Assembly: GCA_037833965.1 (NCBI GenBank)
Contig: AP031351.1
Span: 29,152,501 to 29,216,500 of the forward strand
DNA length: 64,000 nucleotides
From: Marchantia polymorpha subsp. ruderalis
Lineage: Eukaryota > Streptophyta > Marchantiopsida > Marchantiales > Marchantiaceae
Direction of reading: 5' to 3'
Shown here one piece after another: positions 1 to 10,240 of the stretch (within the stretch, counting starts at the first letter, position 1; every line of letters begins with the position of its first letter). A model generated the notes under the pieces. It did no database searches and was not told the DNA's origin. It was given only the letters and a program-made list of their open reading frames with translations. Position numbers and translations under genes: made by a program.

Positions 1-389
1 TACTTTCACTAGGGGGTAATAATTGGCTCGTAAGTTCAACGATTCGGGGAGTATATGATAAAGCACGACGAGGGATGACCGATGGATTGACGACCGTACA
101 AAATATTCCCGGTCTGGTAATAATAATGAGGGCTCAGGGGGAAAGGCAAATAAAATATGGGCGACAGGGGCTGCGGTAAAAATCTGGTACTGAGCAATCC
201 GGTGGTTCAGAGGGACAGGCGGGGTGCGTGAAAGGAGGAGGTACCCACGGTCCGCGACCGAAAGGAATCTCCTCGTGACCGGATGACTGGGAGGCGTTAA
301 AGGAGAAGCGAAGGCGAGACGGGGTCGGAGCCCCGAACTAACTGTGCCCACGCGTCGGGCGGCGACGGGCCGAGCGCGGGCACATGGCT
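1..389 (+). promoter_or_regulatory. Upstream region of the FLZ gene
   Basis: This stretch holds no supportable coding frame and lies directly upstream of the long leader of the FLZ gene. An AT-rich TATA-like patch (AATAAAATATGG) sits near 149-160 in otherwise GC-rich DNA, and ATG triplets still occur here (near 284 and 384), unlike in the leader that follows. That contrast suggests transcription begins after about 390. No start site can be fixed from sequence alone, so promoter status is an inference from position. Confidence 0.3.
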
Positions 390-1008
390 GACCCGAGTTA
401 GTTTGCGGGACCCGGGGTCAGGGCCTTTATTTGGGGAGCCCGACCTCCTGCTCTCCCCCCCTCTTCGCTCACCTCTCCTACGTCCCTCCCTCCCTCCCCG
501 AGCCCCCGAGAGCCCCCTCCTCAAGCCCCTTCCCCCTCTCGCCTCTTCTTCCTCTCTCGGTGCCCCTTTCTCTCTGAGTCCTTGAGAGAGCTGTCGCTGG
601 CAGCTGCGAGCAAGCAAGCAAGCGAGCGAAGCAGTCAGAACTGAACTTCAGCTCCTCATCATCCGCGCGAGAGGCATTCTGCATCTCTCTCTCTCTGCTG
701 CTTCCTTTGCTGCTCCGGCCAGCAGTCTCGAGGTTCCTCTTCGACCGACTCACCACCACATTCTTCGAAGAAGTCAATTCCCCGCCCGCTCTCACATTCG
801 TCATCCGCCTCGTTCTATCCTCTTTCGTCCCTTCGCCCTCTCTCCCTCTCTCCCTCTCCGGGCCCCGTGCTTGTTTCGGAGCGAGCTCGATCTTGGCGTG
901 GCGATCTTCACCCCATCGACGCACTTGCTGCGGAGTCCATCGTTGCGCGGAGTTTCGTCGTCGGGATTGGGACGATTGCTCCGACGCTCGGTCGAGAGGC
1001 TGGAAGCC

Positions 1009-1096
1009 AGGCACGCAGGCAAGCAGGCACAAGCAAGCAAGCAAGGAAGGAAAGAAGGAAGCAAGGAAGGCAAGCAGGCAGGAAGGAGGGAGGGAA
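1009..1096. repeat. Imperfect GCAAG/GGAAG repeat tract
   Basis: Purine-dominated low-complexity run built from units such as GCAAGCAAG, GGAAGGAAG and GCAGGCAG inside the FLZ leader. Related GCGA/GCAAG tracts recur at 605-632 and 3479-3531, so this is a compositional habit of the locus rather than a single array. Confidence 0.7.
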
Positions 1097-1379
1097 GTGG
1101 AAGGAAGTCGACGAGCAGCGCACTTCATCGAGCCATCATCCGTCCAGTTTTGTGAGAAGGGTGTATTAGTCTTCGGAGGTGTTGCGGTCGGAAGAAGATC
1201 GAGCGATTCATAGTTTTGGTTCGGAGGAGCTTTGTGGCAGATAGATTTTTTGGCTTTCGGTGTTACAGCGCGTGTGACCGATCCCGAGCGTGTGTTTTGT
1301 CCTGCCGAGCGATTTTTAGAGGAGCACTCGGTCGAGAGTGAGCCTGGTTCATCGTCCTACTACAGTAAGAGCTTTCCGA

Positions 1380-1421
1380 AGAAGCAGAAGAAGCAGAAGA
1401 AGGAGAAGGAGAAGAAGAAGT
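1380..1421. repeat. AAG/AGAAGC trinucleotide-type repeat
   Basis: Near-perfect GAAGAAGCA and GAAGGA units in the FLZ leader. It is almost purely purine, so it could form an unstructured, A/G-rich loading stretch in the mRNA. Confidence 0.7.
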
Positions 1422-1585
1422 ATTCCAGTGTGACGGTTTCGTCGTCAGAGTGTGCGGAGCGAGTGGGTGGGTGCAGTACGTGACGGCCTCACTGCTTCTG
1501 TGTGGAGTGGCGTGAGGTGTGGTTCAGAGTCTAGAATTGGTGGAGTGTTGCTCGGTGTCGTAGTGCGGAAGGTGAGAGAAGCCCG

Positions 1586-1603
1586 ATGCGGGAGCAGCTT
1601 TGA
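1586..1603 (+). promoter_or_regulatory. Five-codon uORF 1 of the FLZ leader (MREQL)
   Basis: First ATG after about 1.2 kb of ATG-free leader, followed by four sense codons and TGA. It ends 404 bases before the main start, leaving room for reinitiation. Whether it is translated is inference. Confidence 0.4.
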
Positions 1604-1794
1604 CACCACAACTTCACACAGTGCATTTGGAACTTTTCTGAAGGAGACATTTCGTGAGAGAGGATAGCGAGGAGAGAGATTAGCGAGCGAGTGAGAAGAG
1701 AGTGAGTCGGAGATTATCGAATACACAACACACTTAAGAAATTCTTGGGAGTAGCATTAGTTCGTTGTTGCACATTCAGGATCTCAGCAGAGGA

Positions 1795-1812
1795 ATGGGC
1801 CAGGTTTCCTAA
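1795..1812 (+). promoter_or_regulatory. Five-codon uORF 2 of the FLZ leader (MGQVS)
   Basis: Second and last upstream ATG, again with four further sense codons and then TAA, 195 bases before the FLZ start. The context GAGGAATGG has a purine at -3 and G at +4, so it is a reasonable initiation site. Confidence 0.4.
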
Positions 1813-2007
1813 CATAAGGTCCAGCGAATCGAGACGAATCGAGTCGAGCGTAGCATCGCAGTTGCAGTCGGAGGCCAGTGCCATTGCCAGTGCCATTGCC
1901 AGTGCCGGTGCCGGACACGAGGTCGCAGGCCTCGTACCTCGACGGGACGCGAGAGGGCTCTCACCATAGCGCAGTAGGAGTGGAGTGCTCGGGCCGGTGA
2001 CAGAGAT

Positions 2008-3445
2008 ATGCCTGGAAAGCGCCCTCGTCACACCATGAGGAGAATTGCCAGCGTTTCCAACATCAAGTCCGGATCCATGACGACCGGCGACTGCTCGCCG
2101 CTCCCCGAGCAGCCCAAGGAGAAGCAAAAATCGGCCAACATCGGCAGCGCCATCGCCTGCCCCGCGCCCACGGCCAGCCCGCCGCGGCAGGTGATCGGAT
2201 TCCACCCCAAGGTGTTCATCCAAGAGGAGCACCATCTGACGCTGCCTCCGACCTCGCCCCGCCCGCAGCAAGTCAAGTCGCCCACCGGATCCACGGGATC
2301 GCCGCGCTCCGGCCTCGGCGACCTGCTGGCCAGCTCGCGCCCCTGGGAGCGGCGCGACGCCGAGGGCGTGGGGCTCGGCATCGTCGCAGCGCTGGGCTCT
2401 GCGGCCCAAGAAGACTGCGGGGCTAACGCTGCCCCCGCCGCCGCCAACAATCTGAACCTCACCCCGGCCTCCATCAGCAAGGGGCGAGCCGACTTCCCCC
2501 CGGTGCCTGCCTACTCGAGGAAGGTGTCGCCGCAGCATCTGCCGTCGTTTGCCCCCGTCGTCAAGACCAGCCCCCCCATCCCCATCCACTCGCCCGGGGC
2601 CAATTCGCCTGCGTCTCATCATTGCCCTTCGTCGCACCGGTACTCGCAAAATTGCGCCCCGCAATTCGGATTGTCGTCCGCGATGCAAGAATCCATGATG
2701 CAGGACATCATCAGCACTAGCAGCAGCACCAGCAGCCACGCGCACTCTCAAGCCCAAGCCCAAGCCCACGCCCTGGCCCACGGGCTCAGAGGCGTCGGGC
2801 CCTCGGCGCGGGTCAGCCACGGCGCTCCCGTGGCCATGCTCGCCGCGTGGTCGCAGCAAGCGGACATGGACGTCGAGGCCGTGACTCCCGTAGCCCCTGC
2901 GCCCCTTGTCCCAAGGCAGCGGCACCATCACCATCACCACCACCAGCAGCAGCTTCAGCTTCAGCTTCAGCCCCAGCCCCAGCCCCGGCAGCCCTCGTTC
3001 CTCCCGACGCTGTCGGCCGGTTTGAACTTCTTGGACGCGTGCTTCTGCTGCAAGCGTCGCCTGGGCGAAGGCCGCGATATCTACATCTACATGTGAGTTG
3101 CACATTGCATTCCCCGCGCCTCCTTTCCGTCTCGTATTTTCTCGTTCCATCGCAGTCTGAGTCGAGTCGAGTCGAGTCCGGATTGTGTCAGTGTTGTCTG
3201 GGACGGATTGATTGGATTGAACGAGGGATCGTGGGCTGACCGAGTGCTTGCATCGTTGCTTTGGTGGTTTCAGGGGTGACAGAGCCTTCTGCAGTCCCGA
3301 ATGCCGCCACCAGCAGATCGTCATGGACGAGCAGCAGCCCGAGGGGTGCTCGCAGGCGGCCATGAGAATCGGAGGGGCCGATGCGTCGCGACACAGCAGC
3401 CAGCGGAACAGAGTGGTGGGCGCGGGCACGGCGGCCGCAGCTTGA
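2008..3445 (+). CDS. FLZ: FLZ (FCS-like zinc finger, formerly DUF581) protein
   Basis: Two coding exons, 2008-3092 and 3274-3445, joined across a 181-bp GT-AG intron that splits the Met codon inside the zinc finger. The frame is preserved (418 residues). Residues 3-7 (GKRPR), followed by a Met-Arg-rich Ser patch, match the usual FLZ N-terminus, and GLGIVAAL at 122-129 is another family-like stretch. The FLZ domain near 341-380 has Cys345, Cys348, then FCS (Cys368) and Cys372, with DIYIY-MGD between them. Seven His (306-312) are followed by a Gln/Leu/Pro-rich run, which is unusual length for a spacer. FLZ proteins are known adaptors that bind SnRK1 kinase subunits in energy and ABA signalling, in the nucleus and cytoplasm. 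ATG 2008 is chosen because it is the first ATG with a long frame and begins the family-like N-terminus. The next gene is more than 25 kb away, so there is no operon-like context. Confidence 0.93.
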
Positions 3446-3660
3446 TCGGGGCCGCCGCGCGGTCGATCGAGTGATCGATCCAAGCAAGCGAGAAAGCGAG
3501 AAAGCAAGCGAGCGAGCGAGAGAGCGAGTGAGCCAGCGATGAGCGAGCGCGTCGACGGAATCGGCGGTCTCCGGGTCTCAGGAGGCATGAGGAAGGGCCG
3601 TTTTGCAGGGAATCATGAATTTTGTGTGTAATATGTATTGTACAAATGGGAAGACAGGGT
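3446..3660 (+). terminator. 3' UTR and probable poly(A) region of the FLZ gene
   Basis: After the TGA stop come GAGCGAGC repeats and then, at about 3620-3645, a U-rich stretch with TGTGTGTAATATGTATTGTA. TGTA-type far-upstream elements and AT-rich near-upstream elements are typical of plant polyadenylation sites. No perfect AATAAA is present. The cleavage site is inferred. Confidence 0.4.
3479..3531. repeat. GCAAGCGAGAAA/GAGCGAGC repeat tract
   Basis: Short imperfect purine-rich units (AAGCGAGA, GAGCGAGC) in the 3' UTR of the FLZ gene, like the tracts in its leader. Confidence 0.7.
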
Positions 3661-4555
3661 GTAGCGAACGGATGCCGGGTGACGGGAACTGGTACCTGAT
3701 ACATGGTTGTTGCCGAGAGGGCTTTTTGGGGATTCAGAATGGAATTGCGATCGTATGACGACGACGGTGGATGCACGACCGGCCGCTGCAAGTGACGTTT
3801 TTTGATGTACAAAGTGGGGAAGGAGCAGGAGATCGACCAGACGGATTGAAGCGCACGCTTCACGACGACCTTACATCTCTCAAAAACACCCAAAAAAACC
3901 ATAAAGGTTCCGCGGGGGGAACCGTAGAAGTGTAATATGGCAGGCGCTGTAGAGGCTAAAGAAGCCCGTAGCCGGAAATTTTCTCGATCATCGCAATCAC
4001 CTCTGGGGCGCGCCAGCGTGTGAGCGGAGGCGGATGTACAGAAGAAGGTAATCAGCCATGTAGAATGCGAGCGAGCACTCAAGGAGCAATAACCTCGTGG
4101 CCTCTCCCGACGGCCGCGAGTCGGGTCGCTGTTTCTTGCAATTTTCCAGCTCCTAGTATAGAGCTCGATGGGTTCTGAGAGAATAATGAGTACTGCAACA
4201 ACCACCTGAGCATTCCTGAGGTATCGATACAACATGAATCCGGCTGCCCCCCGCGCCGCCTTTAGATGGCGCGCGGGCCTGCAGCCCGGAGCGGACTAGT
4301 CAGTTTCTTCACTCTTTAAATCAACTGCAGCCGGAGAGCGGCAGATATATAGGAATTTTCTTCGGTGTCCAGGTTACCTTTGTGGGGATAATCTCAGCAT
4401 CGGCGGCTGCTTTTCATGGCTCGTGGACGGACCCTTTTAAAGAAGAAAGCAGGCTATAGGGATAGGACCAAGATCACAGCAGTTGCTGCTGGCCAGCGCT
4501 GCTGGCCCAGCTGCAGCAGGAGAGATGACTACTTGCATTCTCAACGAGAGAATCA

Positions 4556-4626
4556 AGAGATAGAGAGAGCGAGCGAGAGAGCGAGAGTGAGTGAGCGAGA
4601 GAGAGAGAGAGAGCGCGCGCGCGATC
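4556..4626. repeat. GA/GC microsatellite
   Basis: GAGAGA, GAGCGAGC and a terminal GCGCGCGC run form a compound simple repeat of about 70 bp. Confidence 0.85.
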
Positions 4627-5482
4627 AGGGACTTGCTCTTTATATGGAAGGCCTTGAACATTGTTTATCAATCATTGTACTAATAATAACGAAGCCATGT
4701 CAATGGCTGGAATTCGTAAGACATCGATCATGGCTCTCTCTGTTTTCCATCTCTCCATCTCTCCATCTCTCTGGTTGATGATTGTCGCTCTCCTGTCCGT
4801 CCTCGTCGTGGATGCTGCTGATTATGATCGAGAATCGGGATCCGGTCCTCGTTGCGTCTGTGTGGTCATTGCGCTCGCCCGAGTTGTTATTTCAGTTAGG
4901 CCCCTCTAATCTGTTGCGAGCGACTGCGAACTGCTGATTGACCCATGACACGCAGCTGCGAGCGGATGACCCAAGTCCTCCGCCCAATGCATGCTCGACG
5001 TGTCTCCGGGCCAGCGCTCGTACTCGGTGTTCATGATCCGAGACCGATCGGCCTCGCTCTTGTACCGCGGTACAATCATACGGACTCGAGCTCTCGACGA
5101 CTCTGTCAGAGTCGGGTCCATGTGACTCGCAACCCCGTCGCCCCCTCTCTGGAATGATCCGGAGATTTCGCCCTCTTCCTAACTAACGGCCTGTCGACGA
5201 TTGGAGGCTGCGATTTCTGCGCGCGAGAGAGGAGCTTCTCCCCCGGCTCAGAAATTCCCTCGCGGTGCGAGGAATTCGGTCCCCCATGGAATCGACCGAT
5301 ATGCGTGCAATTCCAGTGGATCTGCTTGAATTGGCGTTCTCAGCAGAGCCTTCAGGCTTGGGCTTGGGCCTGGGCCTGGGCTTGTTAGCGTCTCAGAAAT
5401 CGTAAGCAGTTGTCTCGGATTTCTGTTTGCTCTTGCGATCTGTGGAAAGGTTTCAGACTCGTGGGGATGGCTGCGTGTGAGC

Positions 5483-5508
5483 GGGGGGCTGGGGGCTGGG
5501 GGCTGGGG
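5483..5508 (+). other. Canonical G-quadruplex motif 1
   Basis: Four G-runs of 6, 5, 5 and 4 separated by identical CT dinucleotide loops. This fits the four-run quadruplex rule with very short loops, which favours a stable parallel fold. Folding in the cell is inference. Confidence 0.75.
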
Positions 5509-5964
5509 AGATGTCACACTCTCCTCTTCGAACCCAAGTACAAGCACACGCTCGAGGTACCGGGGCACGCCTCAGAAGTCGCTCGAATGCGTGAAATCGA
5601 GAGTCCAGGCGAGCGAGGCTCGAGAGCTGGTTCGTTTCGCGTTTTATTTATGAAGTCGCCGAGCGCATGATTGCTACTCTCTCTCCCCGATCTCCTCCGG
5701 GCGAGTGTGGGATTGTGAGAGCAAGCCCCGTAATCCAGGAGGGCCGAAACGTACCGTCGTGTGCCATACGCCCTCCTCCTCCTCCTCCTCCAGCGAATGG
5801 GCTTGGACTCTGGGCGGGGCTGGGCCTGTAAGCCCGTGAGCCTGTGAGGAGCGCAGGGACCAACTCGTCTCATTCAGTCGGGGGGTTGGCTGGGGGTAGA
5901 TGGAATGTCTGTTCATCCTTTACTCGGTGAGTCGAATGTCCCGCTTCGGCGCGACTTTGGCCGA

Positions 5965-6000
5965 GGGGGGAGCGGGGAGCGGGGAGGGGGTGGGGGCAGG
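5965..6000 (+). other. G-quadruplex-prone G-rich tract 2
   Basis: At least five runs of four to six G separated by AGC, A, T or CA spacers. Several registers can satisfy the quadruplex rule. It lies about 480 bp after motif 1 on the same strand. Confidence 0.7.
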
Positions 6001-6711
6001 CCGGGCTGACGGGCATGGATGGGCATGGGGGGGCCTTGACATACCCTGGATTGAAAACGAGGTGCGGGGGGTCCCTTGAGTTCCCCTTCTGCTCATCATA
6101 TGCATGCTTCTGAGAAAGCAGTTATAGCTGCGAATTCGCTCTTTATGTCCTGACGAGGAAAGGAAAAGCTGGAGCTCATGGCGAGGGCGAGGAGGACGAG
6201 GCCCCGAGGAGGAACGAGACGGGGGAGGGGGATGCTCTGGCCCGTCGCTGCCTTTCTTCCCACAAATTGAACCCCCCGGTGATCATGTGCTGCTGCTGAG
6301 TCTGAGTCTCCCGGGTCTGAAGATGTCAATGCCATATCCTAGCACCGAGTGTCCCACCCCAAGGAGGGCAGCAGCAGCAGCAGTGGGGCCCTGAGTCAGA
6401 AAACGATTCCCTACGGACTCAATAATGCAAGAGGTTTGGGATCAGCTTGCGTTACTATGCACGTCTTCAGAGGAGAAGATCGTTGGCTTTTTGAGCCGAG
6501 CCGTTGTGATGTCGGCTTTTCCATCCCCGTCCCCCTCGCCCTCTCGCCCTCTCGCCAGAGCTTTGGACATATTCATGCCTCTCCTCCCCCGCGCTAGTCC
6601 TCCGGTCAGTTACGTAACCCCATACCTGGTCGGGTCGTGTGAGTGACCAACCGATCCTGCTGGCCCATGGCCCATGGCCCGTGGCCAATTTCAATTCTCT
6701 CTCCCGTTCCT

Positions 6712-6776
6712 TTCAGCTCAGCTCACACTTCTCTTCAGTTCAAATCAGTTCAGATCAGCTCAGTTCAGTTCACATG
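6712..6776. repeat. Degenerate TCAGTTCA/TCAGCTCA tandem repeat
   Basis: At least seven copies of an 8-10 bp unit reading TCAGYTCA with small variations, in a GC-moderate intergenic stretch. No gene or known element is attached to it. Confidence 0.6.
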
Positions 6777-9192
6777 GGCTTCGCTGTCATTTTCGTGGAG
6801 CTGAGAATTAATGCAGTCGCTGCGTCTGATGGCCGGTCGTCGAAACCATGGCTCTGATGAGGGGGCCACTGGTGAGATTAGCGGCTCGATGGGGGTGTGG
6901 TGTGGTGGTCATCTCGGGATGGGATTTTTCTTTGATGCACATGATTCATGACAATACTGCAGCTGCTGCTGCTTCTGCTGGCAGATGATATTCTCTGCTG
7001 CCAAATAAGGCTCTCACATCTCTCACATTCTCTCTGGGTGGGAGTTCTGCCTTCTTCACTGAGCTTTCGGTTTGAGAGTGTCGCACGACTCGATAGGCCA
7101 ATGGAGCGATCCAGCGCTGCCAAATGATTCATGCATGACTTGCTGGTGCAGCTGAATTGATGCCCTGCACTCGAATGAAATGCGCGCTACTCGACTCTCG
7201 AGTGCTGGCTGCCTCGGAAACTCTGGTTAGTATCGGGGTAGGGTTCGAATGATCCGCTCCCCATTCATAACGAGCCACCACAAGGCCCACAAGCCCCCGG
7301 CACCAGCCCCAGCCCCAGCACCAGTGCTCGAGTGAGGGACGAAGTGAGTGCCACTGGAGCTGCTCCTCCGCTTCGTTGTTCCTCATGAACAGACGAGCAG
7401 CAGATGAGCAGCCCATGGGCTTCGGTCAGACCGGTCTCGGGAACGGGACTGCTCAGGCACATTATTCATGACTTTCTGCTGCACAACGATTCCCTGGCAG
7501 CGAATGAGAAAGCCTCTGGAATCAAATCTGGGTGTTATTGCTGCCTGCCTACTTAACCCTCGCTTTTCAAGACACTGGACCACCGGAGACATGTCATGCA
7601 TTGGGCCCCATCACAAAACCCTCAGCATCTGGAGTCATTCTGCGGTGTAATGGCCGCATGTCTGCCTAACTATAGTTCCCATCCGCGGCCCAGCCCCGCT
7701 TGCCAAGCCCAGCCCCCGAGCCAATCCGAAGCCCACCCCCCCGGGGCCTAGGCTGCTAGCCCCCTCGGCCCTCCCCCCTCGCCACCGGTCATGAGTGCCG
7801 GTCCAGGCCGATTAACTATAGTTAGGATGAGTCCAACGCTCCAGCTGCATCGGGGCTTGAGTCCCGGGGAGAAACCTCATCAATGCCCTCGGCTCGAGAG
7901 AGCAAACAGAGAACGCAGGCGGAGGAGAGAGAAGGAGTGTGCATATGAGCGAGCGAAGGAGCGAGCAGATTCATCTGACACGCCTGAGGAGGACGATGAT
8001 CGGAGGGAGACAAGGGCAAGAGAGAGAGAGAGAGAGAGAAAGATATGGGCATGTGAAGGGGGGCATGCAGAATCTGCAGATTTGAGCCTGCGCTTGTCAA
8101 CCAACGCCAACGCCAACGCCTACACTCCATTCAGTCCATCGGCATTGCTAATGTTCCCACACGCCCTATGAGATCACACCTTCGTTGGCCCTTCACGTGG
8201 GATGCAGAGATTCTAGATCAGGACTCAGGAGAGACTGAAGCCAAATTTAACTGCCTTGCAATGAGTGACTATTGTCTGGAGGGGGCCAAGGAAGAATAAT
8301 TACTGCGAATGATGAGTAATTTCTTCTGGTGTTGCGGACGACGAGCAGAAAAGCAGCCCCGGCGCTTAGCCCCTGCCTTAGCCCCTTAGGAGGCCATGAG
8401 TGGCCGGCCATCTTAGAGGATGAGAACGACCTCGCATTAAAGTTACCCCCACCCCACTAAGCAATGAGTGTTGTGCTTAGGCGAGAGCCCCGACTCGAGT
8501 TTGAACTTCGCCACAAAAAGTTGCCTCCCTTCTCTTTCTTACTCGACAGCCCATAGATCGGAATGTTGCTGCGTAGATAAGCACGGGTTCAAGTAAAGCT
8601 CGCGCTCATTGGTGCCAAATTACTGCGGTGTCATAAAATTAGCTTTTCTCCACCAACCACCTTGTGCTCCCCTGGAAAGAGCACAGCCCCGCCAACTTGT
8701 CACCCTTCCATGGGCTAACTTTGGGTCCACGAATTCCCCGTCCCGAGTGCACTCTCGAGCCTGTTGCATCGTGAGAGACGACGACACACTCCTCCAGCTC
8801 TCCAACTCGACACACACTCTCCGCTCTCCGGCCCGGGGGCTAGCTCCCCGCTATCCTCGCAGCTAACATTAGCCCCCTCTCCTCAATCCCCAGATCGCAG
8901 AGGGTCCATTTGGCACAAGCTCAGAGCGAGCAGCGTTCCATTGGAGGCAAATCTCGTCGAGCCTGACCTCAAGCTCAACACAAGTTTGTCACCACGCTGA
9001 GAACTCGTGGTTCTGGACCCCAGCCTGAGCTCGACCTGATTGGAGGAGGTCACCGGGAAAACCGAGTGAGAACTCGACCCCGGAAGCGGATCTGCTTAAT
9101 TCTAGGACCGAGCTGTATTTGAGATCTCTAGCAGGGAGTGTTTATCCAGCTGACTAAAGACCGAGCACGATTACTCTGACACGAGTAAGTTC

Positions 9193-9910
9193 TTCTTAAC
9201 CCCCGGGCATGTCGACTCAGAGTTACATTGACACATCATAAGCCTTCCGGCTGTTTTGGGGTACCCGGCTTACCCACTTCAAAGCTGGAGATGGTTCCAA
9301 TCCTGACCTGGCCTGTGCTAATCCACTTGGGTTTGACATTTGTTTCTCATGCTAAGATGAGCATAAGCAGGAGATTAGGATTGACATAACTCAAGTCAAA
9401 ATGTGTTAAATCTCTGACCGTCTACATGTTGGCTCTCCTGTTACCAAGGAGTTGAACTCCAGCAGCCGTACCTGGTTTGTAGGATCAACTGCTACTTACC
9501 AAACTCACTTTCAGCTCCTCGTACTTTTAGCAAGGTCTCAGGGTTTTGGTTCCATGTTATCCATGGGGTTTTTCACTGGCTGGAAGAGCACCTGTTTTAC
9601 GTTCTCGCGTGGGTTCCAATCCTGACCACGCTTTCTGTTCCTATCCAGGTATGACGTCCTCGATTCCCGCATGGAAGCTTACAACGACTTTTACCTAATG
9701 CGCTTGTTCTGGGTGCCTTTGGAGCCCTCGCTGTTTTTCTTGTTTTGAGCTGTACTGTCGTGTTTTACCCCTAGCCCCCCTTTGACAAGGCCTGGACTGG
9801 TCACTGGTCACTCACTGGTCACTGACTTGACACTGGTCCTGCTTCTGTTCCGATACTATTCGCTGCAGATTACATTTCGCGTCCAGACTTAGCAGCTGAC
9901 GGACTTTAGT
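9193..9910. other. Intergenic DNA with tRNA-promoter-like segments
   Basis: No protein-coding frame is supported. The 16-mer GGTTCCAATCCTGACC occurs twice (9293-9308 and 9612-9627). It differs at one base from the pol III B-box consensus GGTTCGANTCC. The second copy follows a tRNA-like stretch (9573-9611) with an A-box-like TGGCTGGAAGAGC. These look like decayed tRNA-derived (SINE-like) pieces, not functional tRNAs, because acceptor stems cannot be drawn. Confidence 0.3.
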
Positions 9911-10240
9911 TCAGTTCAAGGGCTGTTTTGAAACCTGAAGTAAAGGTGGTTCTCGGTGCTTGAGGTTTTGCACTCCAGGCTTGGAAACTCTGCGACCGTC
10001 CCATTTCTCAGCCAAATTTAGGAATGCAAGTTCATAGTTTCTAGATGCGAGAATGTGAGGACGATCCAAAATATCGAGGACTTCCTCCATTGTGGGACGA
10101 TGGTGGATTGCATTTTGAGATAGTTCCATGCTCCATGCGCTCAAACAGGTTACCAACTCTTGAAGACAAGACCCCGAGGAAAGAGGTTGGTTCTTTTTAT
10201 GAGTTCTTCTCGAAGGGTGCAAGGGAGGGATGGAGTGCAA
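9911..10240 (-). pseudogene. Possible protein-kinase C-terminal fragment
   Basis: A 110-codon minus-strand open frame contains HHRPTMEEVLDILD preceded by a Leu/Trp/Cys helix-like stretch. That resembles kinase subdomain XI, where an invariant Arg lies in a RPTM-x2-V-x3-L context. No ATG starts the frame, and I could not find the Gly loop, catalytic HRD or DFG motifs upstream on the same strand within 400 bp. I read it as a relic or a last exon of a broken kinase gene. A chance match is possible because only about 14 residues carry the signal. Confidence 0.25.

Larger units (their letters stand above)
390..2007 (+). other. Long GA/CT-rich 5' leader of the FLZ gene
   Basis: The region is pyrimidine-rich at its start (430-870) and then purine-rich (1000-1720), with many short repeats. 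Between 387 and 1585, about 1.2 kb, I find no ATG on the plus strand. Only two ATGs (1586 and 1795) precede the coding start at 2008, and each opens a five-codon frame. Depletion of upstream ATGs is what a transcribed leader scanned by ribosomes would show, so I read most of this as 5' UTR. It could also contain a leader intron, since AG and GT sites are frequent, and the true start may lie anywhere between about 390 and 700. Confidence 0.5.
3661..9192. other. Intergenic region without a supportable gene
   Basis: I see no exon chain here with conserved residues or coherent splice phases on either strand. Open frames exist, but they are low-complexity readings of GA/CT repeats or short chance frames. 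The DNA is GC-rich with many C-rich and G-rich tracts (for example C-rich 7680-7775), CTC trinucleotides (5771-5793), GGGCTT/GGGCCT hexamers (5355-5384) and AG runs (8019-8040). It could hold distal regulatory DNA for the FLZ gene, but nothing specific can be called. Confidence 0.5.

Noticed and set aside
478..1213. Long overlapping open frames on both strands at 297-1213
   Set aside because: They are readings of CT/GA low-complexity DNA, with Arg/Gly/Glu or Leu/Ser/Pro-only composition, and they overlap each other on opposite strands. They lie in the FLZ leader.
1714..3588. 624-codon minus-strand open frame
   Set aside because: It is the shadow of the GC-rich FLZ coding exon on the other strand. 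Its composition is Arg/Gly/Leu low complexity, and the plus-strand reading has conserved FLZ residues.
3321..4235. 304-codon minus-strand frame
   Set aside because: It overlaps the last FLZ exon and its 3' UTR, shows no domain, and codon content varies along it as in chance frames of GC-rich DNA.
7240..7256. GGTTCGAATGATCC as a tRNA B-box
   Set aside because: It has a 2-base insertion relative to the B-box, and no A-box or cloverleaf can be drawn upstream.
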